DNA of 64,000 nucleotides from Triatoma infestans (Eukaryota; Arthropoda; Insecta; Hemiptera; Reduviidae): NCBI GenBank assembly GCA_011037195.1, contig JAAEAF010005085.1:1-64000 (forward strand). The letters run 5' to 3'. Below the pieces are notes generated by a model, which searched no databases, was not told where the DNA came from, and worked only from the letters and a program-made list of their open reading frames with translations. Below, piece after piece: positions 32,888 to 43,140 of the stretch. Position 1 is the first letter of the stretch. Each line of letters begins with the position of its first letter. A program made the position numbers and the translations under genes.

Positions 32888-33826
32888 GTGGTCATGACCG
32901 GTTTCGGGCGTTATGCACGATACGTGGACGATTTATTCCTCATATTACAAAACGACATAGACGTAGACAAAATAGTACATTACCTTAACAACATAAACAA
33001 GAAAATGAAATTCACATACGAAGAAGAAACGAACAACACCCTCAACTTCTTGGACATGAAACTCACAAGAACCGACCATAAATTAGAGTACGGAATATAC
33101 AGAAAAGCAACTACATCGGATGCTATCATACCGCACAATTCCAACCACCCCACCCAACACAAACTAGCTGCACTTAGACACCTAACGAACAGACTTAAAT
33201 ACACACCCCTCACACCCGCGAACCACACACAAGAATTGCAGACAATCTACAAAATAGCTGAAAACAATGGGTACAATACAAAAATCGTTAATAAACTCCT
33301 CAAAAACGAACCACATCACCGAAATAGGACTGACAAAAAAACAGCAGACAAATTCGCCACATTCACATATATTGGAAGCCACACGTACAAACTCACAAAT
33401 TTTTTCAAAAAACTGGGCATTAAGACATCCTTCCGGACAAACAATAAATTAGGCAAAAAACTCCGCACTCGTACCGAGTTCACTGACGTGTATGACAGCA
33501 GTGGGGTCTACGAGTTGAAGTGCCCGGACTGTGACAACATTTACGTGGGGCAGACCGGCAGAAAAATCAAGGAACGATTTACCGAACACATCAGATCATA
33601 CAGATACAACAAAGTTGACTCAAATTACGCCAATCACCTAAACACTAACAAACACAAACCCGATGACATAACGACCACGATGAAACTAATACACTCTGGC
33701 CACAAAGGACGACGACTTGACATAGTAGAACAACTCGAAATATATAAACGAAAAACACAGAACTTAATAAATGAACAGACAAAATTTGCTAGTGAACCAT
33801 TATTCAGAACACTCTTCCCACAATAG
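32888..33826 (+). pseudogene. PLE ORF: RT C-terminus plus GIY-YIG endonuclease
   Basis: 312 residues, uninterrupted. RYARYVDDLFLIL near residues 8-20 is the RT palm box (YVDD); everything N-terminal to it is missing. RT thumb-like sequence follows (NTLNFLDMKLTR near 48-59). A GIY-YIG nuclease lies near 200-290: GVY at about 206-208, a CPDC pair, YVG at about 219-221, TGRKIKERFTEH, and a downstream NHLNTNKH. The CxxC between GIY and YIG is a PLE hallmark. Family role: TERT-related reverse transcription with an endonuclease that nicks the target. The first Met codons come from the inverted terminal segment, so the start is not native. The truncated RT makes it inactive. Confidence 0.9.
32891..32912 (-). 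ncRNA. PLE-A hammerhead-like 3' half
   Basis: On the minus strand this reads CGCCCGAAACCGGTCATGAC: stem II 3' strand, GAAA, palindromic CCGG and the TC cleavage-type triplet. The CTGANGA half is absent because the segment joins directly to the truncated PLE ORF. It lies in opposite orientation to the full motif at 37874-37911. Confidence 0.6.
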
Positions 33827-34061
33827 CAACAGAAACACAATTACACACGCAACAAATAGTTGTTAAATAGATTTTAAGTTTAGGTTTAGTTTTAAATCTA
33901 CTATGTACATATAACTTTACTAGTTTATATATATATATATTTAAAAAAAAAAAAAAAGTGCGTATTTGGATGATGCATGTGAGTGATGATGTGACATGGT
34001 TTGTGGGATGCATAATAATAAAAAACTTAATTATATAAGAAAACATAATTAGGTATACATG

Positions 34062-34379
34062 TGTCTGCGCGGCAGACACCCAAGGTGAAGGCAGCAAGCG
34101 GGAGGCGGAAATGGGGCCCGGAAGAAGCGGGCGAGAAGAAATGAAACCTGAAATAAATTTGATTTATAAGAAGTTGAGAATTAAAGGTGAGGCTTACCTT
34201 TCTGGTGACGGCGACTATGGAGGCAGAGGCGATGGCGTGATACGCGGAAGGGGATATAGGAAGGGATGGCGTCTGTATGTGTGCGTGTATGTGAGTGTGG
34301 GTAAAAGGAGAAGTGAGATGAAGGAATTGAGGCGTAGAAGAAGATAGGTGAGTGTTTAGTAGCGGCGGATAACCCTGCT
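34062..34379 (-). repeat. BEL/Pao 3' LTR fragment
   Basis: Nearly identical to 36613-36930 in the same orientation, including the palindromic end TGTCTGCGCGGCAGACA. The match stops near 34379, so the U3-side 500 bp of the LTR is missing, and inverted RT-region sequence joins there with a short shared CTGCT. Confidence 0.85.
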
Positions 34380-34640
34380 CATGGCGGGCGGGTTCGAGTT
34401 GCTGCACGGCCTTCCAACTCTCCCGCCCTGCTGCACGGCCTTCCGCCTGACCATTGCCGCCTCCCCCCGTCTGAGGATCCGCTGTGCCTGGATCGCGACC
34501 CGGTCCTCAAAATTTTGGGGCTAGGATGGAACCCCACGGCGGACACCTTCTTCTACGCCGTCCGCATGAGTGATCCTGCCTCCACCAAACGCACCGTTCT
34601 CAGCCAGATGGCTCGCATCTTCGACCCTCTCGGGTCAGGC
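34380..34640 (+). pseudogene. inverted BEL/Pao pol segment
   Basis: On the plus strand this encodes ILGLGWNPTADTFFYAVRMS and TKRTVLSQMARIFDPLG, the segment that normally follows the BEL/Pao RT palm. It lies in the opposite strand to the rest of pol. The sequence at 34380-34454 recurs as its reverse complement at about 34637-34725, so an inverted duplication of about 75-90 bp brackets the segment. Confidence 0.8.
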
Positions 34641-35362
34641 GGAAGGCCGTGCAGCAGGGCGGGAGAGTTGGAAGCCCACTTCCGCAACTCGAACCCGCCC
34701 GCCATGAGCAGCTGCTGCAGTTGGGCGCGTAGCGCTTGGGCGTCAGCCTCTGACGAAGCGCCGGTGAGGACGTCATCGACGTATACGTCGTGGAGGAGGG
34801 TGGCTTGGGCGTGAGGATGCTTATCTCCCTCATCAGCCGCGAGATGGCGCAGGGTCCGTAGGGCGAGGTAAGGCGCGGAGGATACACCGTAGGTCACCGT
34901 GTTCAAGCGGAAGGACGAAATGGGGTCCTGCTCAGAGAAGCGCCAAATGATGCGCTGAAAATCCCGCTGCTCAGGAGCGACCAGGATCTGGCGATACATT
35001 TGCCGGATGTCGGCGGTGAACACGAAGGCGTGAAGGCGAAAGCGCAGAAGGAGCGTGGCGATGTCGGCCTGAAGTTTTGGGCCGGTAAGCAAAAGGTCAT
35101 TCAGTGACCGGCGGTTAGAGGAGGCGCAGGAGGCGTTGAACACGACCCGCAGCTTAGTAGGCGGGTCGTCTGGGCGATGAACCGCATGATGCGGAATGTA
35201 GTATGGCGTATAGGGGGGCGGCGCGTCATCGGGACGCACGACTTCCATGTGGCCGCTGTCGAGATAGTCCCGCATGAATTCTGTGTACGCCAGGCGCTTC
35301 TCCAACCGGAGGAACTGGCGGGTAGGTAGCGACGGTGACGGAGACCCCGAGGTGGTCATCAA
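34640..35362 (-). pseudogene. BEL/Pao reverse transcriptase
   Basis: Minus-strand frame with BEL/Pao RT signatures in order: YYIPHHAVHRPDDPPTKLRV, VVFNASCAS, SLNDLLLTGPKLQADI, FVFTADIRQMYRQI, FRLNTVTYGVSSAPYLALR and the catalytic box DVYVDDVLTGA. The catalytic YVDD is intact. The frame runs into the inversion junction near 34640, after LLHGLPPDPR. Upstream it is separated from the preceding pol segment by a frameshift near 35350. Confidence 0.9.
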
Positions 35363-35774
35363 TGAGGGGGAGAGAGACTATGTAGCGTCCAGTGGCGGAG
35401 CGATGAACAGAGCGGGAGTAATTGCTCTCACAGGCGCGTTCGTTGGCGGTGAGAGGTAGATTCTCCGGAACTTTATCTACCTCCCAGAAACGGCGTACGA
35501 TCTGGTTGAGATCTTCCTCTTCACTTCGATCGGGGCAGGGCGATAAGATGCACGGAAGAACTGCGATGGGAGCAGGTGTCTCCGGGACTGCAGGAAGCGA
35601 GGCGGTAGTATCTTCCGACGGACAATCAGAAGAGGGCGGCGTGTCAGCTGGAGGGGGAGGCGCAGGGCGTAGGCGTGGAATGCGAGAGCGGGGACGCTCA
35701 TTGTCGCGGGTGGAAGCGGTAAACCGCACTCGTTTCGGAGGCGGAAGAGGGCGATAAGGTCCGAAAAGACCCAA
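35350..35774 (-). pseudogene. BEL/Pao pol linker between protease and RT
   Basis: Minus-strand frame with a proline-rich stretch and then EEDLNQIVRRFWEVDKVPEN and ATGRYIVSLPL, the conserved 'LxxFWE...GRYxVxLP' segment just before RT in BEL/Pao elements. It overlaps the protease frame and passes to the RT frame through a frameshift near 35350. Confidence 0.8.
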
Positions 35775-36229
35775 CCGAGCGTGGTATGAAAGGCGGCGGG
35801 AGTACGCAATGTGGGCGGACGCCTGCCCGGGAGGAGAAGATAAGGAAGAACATCATTCCCGACAAGAACATCAATATCCCCAGGTTTGTTGAACCGATAA
35901 TCAGCCAATAGCATGTGCTCAATACGATCCCAATCGTCCGGTAGGGCTTGACAGGGTGTTGGGGGAATGATGCTATCAAGCACGAGAACGGAGATGGAGA
36001 GACGAGGAGGGTCACCGCGATGCAGCATGGAGACGGTGGAGCGATAATGCGAGGTGGTGGAGGCATTGTATCCCAGGGTGGAGATCCTGGACTCCACGTG
36101 CTGAAGAGGTAGGCGAAGGCGCTGAGCGCAGGCGCGGGTCAGAATGGTGACATGACTTCCGGAATCAATAAGGGCGCGGGCGAGGTCGTAATAAGGCGGA
36201 TTTTCGAGTCGAGCACGAGCAGTGGGCAT
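35477..36229 (-). pseudogene. BEL/Pao aspartic protease segment
   Basis: Minus-strand frame of 250 residues. DLARALIDSGSHVTILTRAC near residues 14-33 contains the protease Asp-Ser-Gly motif. VLVGNDVLPYLLLPG further on matches the conserved 'LIGxDxxxxLL' region, and TLGWVFSDL resembles the 'tlGWvvsG' element of the family. Homology fades before the C-terminus of the frame, indicating a frameshift toward the linker segment. The first Met is probably not native. Confidence 0.8.
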
Positions 36230-36612
36230 AAGGACGGTGGGCGAAGACGTGCTGGAAGAGGCGTTATGCGAGAGTGACAGTCAATAATCGGACAGAGGAG
36301 GTTCGGAGTGGGGCCGCATCTGAATGCGTCCACGGGAGGCGGGAGGCGATGGGGGTCTCGGATCGGAGACGAGTGGTGGCGGGGATGGGCAGTCGGCCCA
36401 CCGTATACGTTGCGGGGAGGCGCCGCGCGCAGCCTCGGGTTGAGGCGGTGAGCGTGAGGAGGGAGGTGGCGATTGGCGGGGAGAGCGGGGAGGCGAAGGG
36501 GCGTGCAAAGGCGGCGATGACAAAGGGAGGAGTCGCGAGGGGGAGACGCTTTTTTGGGGCCATGGCAGGCGATCAGGAGAACCGGAAGTATATCCGGCCC
36601 GGAGGACCACAA

Positions 36613-37451
36613 TGTCTGCGCGGCAGACACCCAAGGTGAAGGCAGCAAGCGGGAGGCGGAAATGGGGCCCGGAAAGAAGCGGGCGAGAAGAAATGAAACC
36701 TGAAATAAATTTGATTTATAAGAAGTTGAGAATTAAAGGTGAGGCTTACCTTTCTGGTGACGGCGACTATGGAGGCAGAGGCGATGGCGTGATACGCGGA
36801 AGGGGATATAGGAAGGGATGGCGTCTGTATATGTGCGTGTAAGTGAGTGTGGGTAAAAGGAGAAGTGAGATGAAGGAATTGAGGCGTAGAAGAAGATAGG
36901 TGAGTGTTTAGTAGCGGCGGATAACGCTGCTGTATGAGCGGCTGGTGGTGGCGTAACAGCCTAGGCGCGGAAGGTACACTCTGAAGCTGATGGTGCAAGG
37001 CGTAGGCGCGAACACAGTCTCACTCAGTTGAAGGCGCGTATAAACACTTGCACGGCGCAATCCGAAGGCGAAATATAAAGTAATGTCTATCGGGCGAATA
37101 GGCGTTTAAATGGCGAATGAATGTAGGCGAATTTCTACTAAGCTCAATAACAATGAGTAAGAAGCGGAAAAACTACACACAGACTTGGCGAACGACAGAC
37201 GAAAATGAGAGCGAGAAGAAAAGGGCGCGGGCTGAGCATAGGAAGTAGGGAGGGAGAATACTGTTGCCAGATGGCGAAATAGGAAACGGGATGGAAGAGG
37301 AGAGGTGCAGAGGTGGATGAGGCCATAACCCAGGATTCCAAGAATCCATTAGCGATGAAAATGATAGCTAAAGGCAGGCCAGGCGGATTAGCGCGCACGC
37401 ACGCTCGGGCGGAAGTGCGCGCGTGCGTGGAAGGCTTATGACGACTGAACA
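36613..37451 (-). repeat. BEL/Pao 5' LTR
   Basis: About 839 bp, starting TGTTCAGTCGTC on the minus strand (37451) and ending GGTGTCTGCCGCGCAGACA (36613). The following minus-strand sequence, TTGTGGTCCTCCGGGCCGG, contains a TGG expected at a primer-binding site; I cannot name the tRNA. The first part (36930-37451) has no counterpart in the truncated 3' LTR. Confidence 0.8.
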
Positions 37452-37456
37452 ACATG

Positions 37457-37873
37457 CTTGCGAGGATGTGAGGGTTGCGTGAAAAAGTGAAAGAATGACT
37501 GGAATTTCTTAATTCTTTGGAACTGGAAAAACTTAATTATATAAAAAATCGTTCAATTTTAAAGGAATGAATGAATTTTAAATGTTAGTTTAATCGTTGT
37601 TTAATTTATTTTTGTGTATTTGCTTATATTATTCATATTTTGGTTAATTAATTGTAAAGTAAGTCTCCCTCCAACAACAGAGTTTAAAGATTAGACCCCC
37701 GCGTCCACTGTAAGAAAAGAATTTGCCCTTTAACAACCCAAACACGTGTTTTCCCACCCATCTGGCCACATCCCTTTACCTAGTTTAAGAGTTTAGTATT
37801 TTAAAAATACACCTCAGTTAGTGTGAAACTAAGTCTCTGTACGAGTCTGTGTTGGCACACTGTCTGAAAAACG
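37457..37873 (+). mobile_element. PLE-A 3' region after the BEL insertion
   Basis: Non-coding PLE sequence between the BEL insertion and the terminal ribozyme-like motif. A short segment AAAAACTTAATTATATA occurs both here (near 37529) and just before the BEL (near 34021), suggesting a small internal repeat in the PLE 3' region. Confidence 0.55.
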
Positions 37874-37911
37874 CATCCTGAAGATGGGCGAACGCCCGAA
37901 ACCGGTCGATG
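37874..37911 (+). ncRNA. PLE-A hammerhead-like ribozyme motif, best copy
   Basis: Layout: CATC arm (37874-37877), CTGAAGA (fits CTGANGA), one extra T, GGGCG-AA-CGCCC stem-loop II, GAAA, CCGG, TC, then a GATG arm that pairs with CATC. The core bases known to be required in hammerheads are all present. Stem III is the self-complementary ACCGGT with no loop, so a single molecule cannot close it and two would pair with each other. That fits the dimeric model proposed for PLE hammerheads. The unpaired base before stem II is unusual. Confidence 0.7.
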
Positions 37912-37929
37912 ACCACAAAATGAAGCAGG

Positions 37930-38800
37930 TTACTGAATGTTTTTTGTCTTTTCAGTTTTTATCGCGATTTTCCTGAAGACGGCTCCAACGATTTTCTTGA
38001 AACATTGAACACTATACATATACACCTATCACTTTTTTTTTAAATATTTTCCAGGAATTTTTTGTTTTTTTTTACAGGGTTTCTGTTTGGACAGAACTGT
38101 AATGTTAAGCTTACCTCTATAATACTATTTATAATGTTAAATGGTCTATGGTCTATATGTTAATGTTATATGGTCTATTGTTCCATGACCTATATAACAT
38201 TAACATATATTAATAGGATTCTAGATTTCCAAATTTGATGAAAATCGGGTAACCGGAAGAGCGAATTTACAGAATCAATTTTTGAGTTGTTTTTTTTATG
38301 GGGAATTTTCCCGAAATCGCATATAATGATTTCCTTTAAAGTTGGGGCCAACTGCACAGATTGTAAACCTATCACTATTATTTGTAACATTTTTGATAAA
38401 ACAAATTATTTTAGGTATTTTTTTTTGGAAATTGTGGGGGGGGGGTAAATTTGAAATATATTGGTGGTTGGTTGTTTGTTATTGGCGCGAACCATATTTC
38501 CCTAGCTGCTTGCCTTGCTAGCTGCCTCCACCACCTCTATATTTACGCTGCATACAAGAAAGTACAAAATTTGAAGTGTAAAGAAAATTTGTCATTTTAT
38601 ATATTATTGTATTAAATGGAGTAGATAAAGTCGTGTGAATGTTTCACACCATATTCTTCCTTTCGTTTACTGCTGTAAGAGGCATTATTGCGATAGTGTG
38701 AAGTTTCGAATGTGAATTTATACTGGAAATACATATTCTATTGTCCTCTAATTACTAGGAAGATGTGATCATTAGAAATGGTGGTGTTGATGAAAATAAC
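37930..38800 (+). repeat. CCGGAA interspersed repeat, copy 13, part 3
   Basis: Resumes at TTACTGAATG with 'cagtttttatcgcgattttcctgaagacggctccaacgattttc' near 37956, 'accggaagagcgaatttacagaatc' near 38250, a G-run near 38440, 'ccacctctatatttacgctg' near 38530 and the hairpin 'gtcgtgtgaatgtttcacacc' near 38630. It continues without a gap into a new start block ('ctgctgtaagaggcattattgcgatagtgtg'; 'tactggaaatacat'), so units can be joined in tandem or the true ends are permuted. Confidence 0.7.
38154..38209. repeat. inverted repeat in CCGGAA copy 13
   Basis: TATATGTTAATGTTATATGGTC at 38154-38175 faces its near-perfect complement at 38187-38209 across an 11-bp loop. It could form a cruciform, or be a small MITE-like footprint. 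Confidence 0.75.
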
Positions 38801-39204
38801 TCAAAAGCTTACACGTTTATCACACTATTAAGAAAAAATTTTATTTTTCTAGATTCTCGATGACAGGTAGCTCTAACCTTCAAAACTGTCGTTAAGTTTG
38901 CTGAATGCTGACTAGATAGATTGGTACCATACAATGCGGTAATATTCAGCTAAAACTTACGTCCTAAAATAATGAACACCTATATTATTGGAATGTTGGA
39001 GACAAAAAAACAGTGATACCTGAATATATATATATATATGTTTCACATTTATCTGTTGTAGATACACACAACCATACATGAAGAGAAAAAAAAAAAATGA
39101 ACGCTTGGCTAGTAGGTAATATAAACGCTAGCAGGCGGCATCACTAAAGTGGCACAGTTAAAACAAAATAATACAATAATTACAAAATTGGCGAACGTTT
39201 CCAC

Positions 39205-39358
39205 CATCACCACTTAGTACTATCACCACTTAGTAGCACTATTAGTATATCACCACTTAGTTGCACTATTAGTATATTACCACTTAGTTGCACTATTAGT
39301 ATATCACCACTTAGTTGCACTATTAGTATATCACCACTTAGTTGCACTATTAGTATAT
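39205..39358 (+). repeat. 27-bp minisatellite
   Basis: Four to five tandem units of CACCACTTAGTTGCACTATTA plus GTATAT (27 bp), with near-identical later units and a diverged, shorter first part. Units are directly adjacent with no spacers, so this is not a CRISPR array. Confidence 0.9.
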
Positions 39359-40745
39359 CTAATAGTAATGTCCACTAAACTTATAAGTAATAAAAATTCC
39401 AATTTTGAAGAAAATTTGTTAGTCATTATTGTAATATCCATATGAGTACAAGTCCATGGCAGTTTTTTATTTTAATTTATAAAAAACTTATATTGGTTCA
39501 TTATAAAAAAAAGAAAAAATGATTAAACAGTACGTGCGTGAAAATTTTCTTAATGGAAAAGTCAATGTTAAAACGCTTTTCCTTGTATACAGGAAAATTT
39601 TTGAAAACATACAAATGAATCCTTCCATTTGATAAGTTACAAACTATGTATACTGTGAGGAAACTCATTAAAAGTTAGCGCCAAGAGGATATTGAATTAA
39701 CAGGTGGTAAATTTCAATATAGTCTAGAATTTCTGAATTTGTTTCCACTTTAATTCATAGTAATTTAAACTAACTACCAGTTGCGGAATTTTTTTTTTTT
39801 TTAAGTTATAGTACTAAGTGTGTAAGTAGGTAGTATGCGAAGTTTAAAGAAACTCGCTAGTGTCGCTTTGAAATCAAACATTTCTAGTTTAGGAGGGGGA
39901 TTACAGGGAGTAATCCTGTAGGATAGGATAACTTAAACGGATAATTGAGTTTGAGTTTTCCTTTTTCATTTTTGAGACATTTTATAATCTGTTACAGCAG
40001 TAAGAAAAAGTAAAAGTATTAAATTACAATTGATGAAAATCTGTTTTTTATATTTATATAAAAGAAATTAATTACCATTACTATGAAAAGGATCAAAAAG
40101 AAAAAAATTAAAAAACAAAAAATAAAATTTTCCCCAGAATACAACAAAAGAAAGAAAACCCATTAGGAGAAATAATTAATTAACCAAATTTTCATTGTAA
40201 TTGAACCGAGAAAATCCTTTTATCTTTTCTAGACAGCTGATAATTACAATGTTTTCCTTTTGAGTTTCTATGTTTTATTTTAAAATTAATATCTTTTTTT
40301 TTTAAAAAAAAGTAGTAATGTAAAACACTTGAATAGTAATACTAATTGTCATTGTTATATTATAGCGTTTATTAGTAGTGTATTCTCTTATCAAGCATCA
40401 AAGATGGCTAAGGTTTATCTTGTAAACTTTATTTCTGTTTAAATTCCCATAGGAAACTGGATTTATTATACTAATATTGATTCGATTTGCTGAACTAGAA
40501 AGTTAGACGTGTAATCTCCACCAAATTGAAAGATTCAATTTTGAAGCATAGTAGACCGTGGACCGTCCAACGTTACAAAAACATACGTTACCATCCAGAT
40601 ACTGTTAAAACCGTCAGCCAATCAGATTGCAATATTCTTACTTAAAGTGATGGTCAACAGTAAGATATGAATCGTAATATCTGGCAATCTTATAACATTT
40701 AGTTATAAAGTATCCTTCAAAACTTGCTATTGTTCTGTTGGGATC
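39359..40745. other. unassigned AT-rich stretch
   Basis: No gene or element was recognised. Poly-T/A runs lie near 39790 and 40296. Confidence 0.4.
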
Positions 40746-40747
40746 TC

Positions 40748-40930
40748 TAAGTTTGGTATTACTATTAAGTCGTGTGAGTGAATTCACACCAGTTCTTTAT
40801 TACAATATTATGATACTAGGCCTTTCCCTGTGATGTCATCACTTGAATACGAAATCAAAGTTTAAATAAAGATACTAGAAACTTGTCCAAATAATCGATG
40901 AAAAACGCATTATAGTTTAAAGTATTAAAC
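40748..40930 (+). repeat. 185-bp repeat module M, copy 2
   Basis: Second copy of the module at 31828-32013. It is highly similar from AGTTTGGTATTACTATTAAG through AAAACGCATTATAGTTTAAA, with small indels. Here it is not attached to a CCGGAA repeat, so it may move as an independent unit. Confidence 0.75.
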
Positions 40931-40974
40931 TATAATATTACACTACATTCTAATGTCTTATCATAATTTATTAA

Positions 40975-41215
40975 ATACACACACGTAGTAACATAACCTT
41001 ATAACCTCCCGCACATATATACAATCAACAAACCAACAAGTGTTGAGTGTAACAGAAACATTGCGTTGAAGTGAACTCTCTACACGAACTTGCTGAATTT
41101 GCTCTGATGATGGATGAAAATCTGAAACCGGTCAGGAACAAAAGGAATACCCATGCTAAGACAAATGAAATACCAGATGTTGTCCAGCATTGCGGACCCG
41201 TCCATATATTTAACA
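40975..41215 (+). mobile_element. PLE-C end with hammerhead-like motif
   Basis: Starts with TAGTAACATAACCTTATAACC and CAACAAACCAACAAG, both shared with 8085-8155 (minus). The motif at 41102-41137 has an intact CTGATGA (41104-41110), an extra T, GGAT-GAAA-ATCT stem II (one G-U), and GAAACCGGTC. The outer stem I pairs only weakly. It ends in the TCCAGCATTGCGGACCCGTCC block shared with the fragment near 7081. Confidence 0.75.
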
Positions 41216-41605
41216 ATATTATAACATTGTTATATTAACATAATAATGTTCTTCAACCTTTCTGAAAGTAACCTTTCCTATTTTCAAAGATAGCAACCTT
41301 ATCACAAGTTTTTATCTCTTACTTGTTTTTATATATTTTTAGCTATTACTGAGAGAAGATGTGTAATATTCAATAAAGGTATTTCACAGCAATTCATTCA
41401 CTTGCCAGGTGGCGCTTATTTGGATGCTCACTTTAGGTAGTGTTTAAAAGTACAAATTTACTCTATTTTTAATTTAAATAACAATTTTATTTTATCAATA
41501 AAAACAACAGTCTCACCAAAGTGATTTTTTTAATTAATTACAATATTGTTTAATAATGTTAATTAGTAATTTTACTATGATGAGTGGGAGGTAATTAGAC
41601 CATTT

Positions 41606-41640
<35 letters not shown>

Positions 41641-42770
41641 CTCTTCTCTCTCTCTCTCTCTCTATCTATCATATAGGGGTTTGGTTGTTTCCCATAATTA
41701 TTATATATGCGGAAAGAATGAACTCCCACCCATGACTGCGTCATGCTACATGCTTACTTCGTCATTTCTGACTTTCCTCTTCTATGGATAGTTTGCCGAG
41801 CCGTTCTTATCCCTCCCACTCCGACTATTAAAGAGCTTATATGTTAATAATTTTACTGCTGCCTTTAAATATATTAAAAAAACACCGCCAAATCATTTGT
41901 TCATTATACGTTATTATTGGCACTAAAATTTAATTTCTTATTTGGGATAATTGGTTTTAATATTATTATTATTATTATTTATTTTTTCATATTGATGTAC
42001 GAAAAAGTATTAATTAAATATTGAAAAACAAATAACTTTAAAATAAATAAATAAATAAAATGACATTTCAATTTACGTAAATCACGCGAATAAAATAAAT
42101 TTCATCCCCGCCCATTTTCTAGTTCCCCTATTTGCACTCAACACACACACACTCACACGCACACACCACATACAGACACTCACACTGTTACACAGCCTAA
42201 AGTGAAAGTTACGCTCCCCTCTTCAAACAAAAAGTCTACATTAAATTACACATCTCCTCCTGCTTCTTTCTCTTCTTCACAATACATACAACAGCAGAAG
42301 CAGCAGCCATATTGAACCAAAAAGCAATATCCACTCAGGTAGTAAAGTATCGTTAGGGAAGAAAAGAGTCAAGTAAAAAAGGAATTGAGTAGCAGCGAGG
42401 TTGCTCCAAGGGAGAACAGCTCTATGTCACACCAAATAAATATGTTATATTTAAGGAAGAGGTATTTCTGTGTTGTTTGCAATTTAGGAGATTTGTTACC
42501 TATCAATGTTTACTATTTTGGAAACTGCACACTGTGGACTTCCTAGAAAAAGCATGCATAACAAGTTTGTTTGCATGTTCGTAGACCCTGATGAAATCTT
42601 TCCCATATCGGGCTTGTTTGATATAAATATCTATTTCTAAAGTAATACAGTATAAAGATAAGTTGAAGTAACTTCTTGCTACTGGAAATAGCATCACAGC
42701 TGAACCGCTGAATGCTGAAATTAATATACAAAGAAATTTAACAAAGACGTATCCCTCGGTTACATATTGC
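41216..42770. other. unassigned stretch with CT microsatellite
   Basis: A (CT)n tract lies at about 41610-41666, and CA-rich sequence near 42140-42190. Minus-strand frames at 42503-42778 are unsupported. No gene was recognised. Confidence 0.45.
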
Positions 42771-42774
42771 ATTC

Positions 42775-43140
42775 TCAAATTTTTTACATTCTTATATTGC
42801 TGATAAGAGGAAGTATTGTAATCGTCTTAAAATTTTCAAAATTGAGTTTTCAACTGCAATATATACGTTTTGAGGTCTCCTGAGTCCGATGAACTGCTCA
42901 TTTTTTCAAAGTGGTCTGCAAATGAATGTGTGTGTGTGTGTGTGTGTGTGTGTGTCGAGCATAACTCAAAAACGGAAAATCGTAGGAAAAGTTGAATCTT
43001 GATATTTCGTTTAAGTTTTACAATGCAATCTGACAGTAAGTTCGGGTCAAAATCGGTCGACAACCGCTTCACCCCGTGGATTTTTCAGGTATTTACCATT
43101 TTCTCAATAATGACTCTAACGATTTTTTTTTTTTTTAAAC
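42775..43140 (+). repeat. CCGGAA interspersed repeat, copy 14
   Basis: Start block 'gataagaggaagtattgtaatcgtcttaaaattttcaaaattgag' near 42800, 'ttttgaggtctcctgagtccg' near 42870, a (GT)n at about 42929-42955, and 'cataactcaaaaacgg' near 42960. It breaks off near 43140, after TTCTCAATAATGACTCTAACG and poly-T. Confidence 0.7.

Larger units (their letters stand above)
34062..37451 (-). mobile_element. BEL/Pao LTR retrotransposon, internally inverted and gag-deleted
   Basis: Minus-oriented element with a full 5' LTR (36613-37451), an interior with protease and RT, an inverted interior piece (about 34380-34640 reads on the plus strand) and only the terminal part of the 3' LTR (34062-34379). The 5-bp repeat ACATG flanks it (34057-34061, 37452-37456). 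It is much less AT-rich than its surroundings. The gag region is almost absent (about 400 bp between the LTR and protease); integrase and RNase H are missing. It sits inside the PLE 3' region. Confidence 0.85.
32811..37929 (+). mobile_element. Penelope-like element (PLE-A) with nested BEL/Pao
   Basis: A 5'-truncated PLE bounded by the 10-bp direct repeat TTACTGAATG. Parts in order: an inverted terminal segment (32811-32912) carrying the 3' half of a hammerhead-like motif on the minus strand; an ORF for the RT end plus GIY-YIG endonuclease (32888-33826); a 3' region interrupted by a BEL/Pao element (34062-37451); then the PLE end with a good plus-strand hammerhead-like motif (37874-37911). The inverted leading segment joined to a truncated body is typical of PLE copies. 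Without the BEL insert the PLE is about 1.7 kb. Confidence 0.85.

Noticed and set aside
34111..36998. Several frames within the BEL LTRs and antisense to pol
   Set aside because: LTR copies give the same antisense frames twice, and the less AT-rich sequence keeps many frames open by chance.
39205..39358. Tandem direct repeats considered as a CRISPR array
   Set aside because: Units are contiguous with no unique spacers and the context is eukaryotic; this is a minisatellite.
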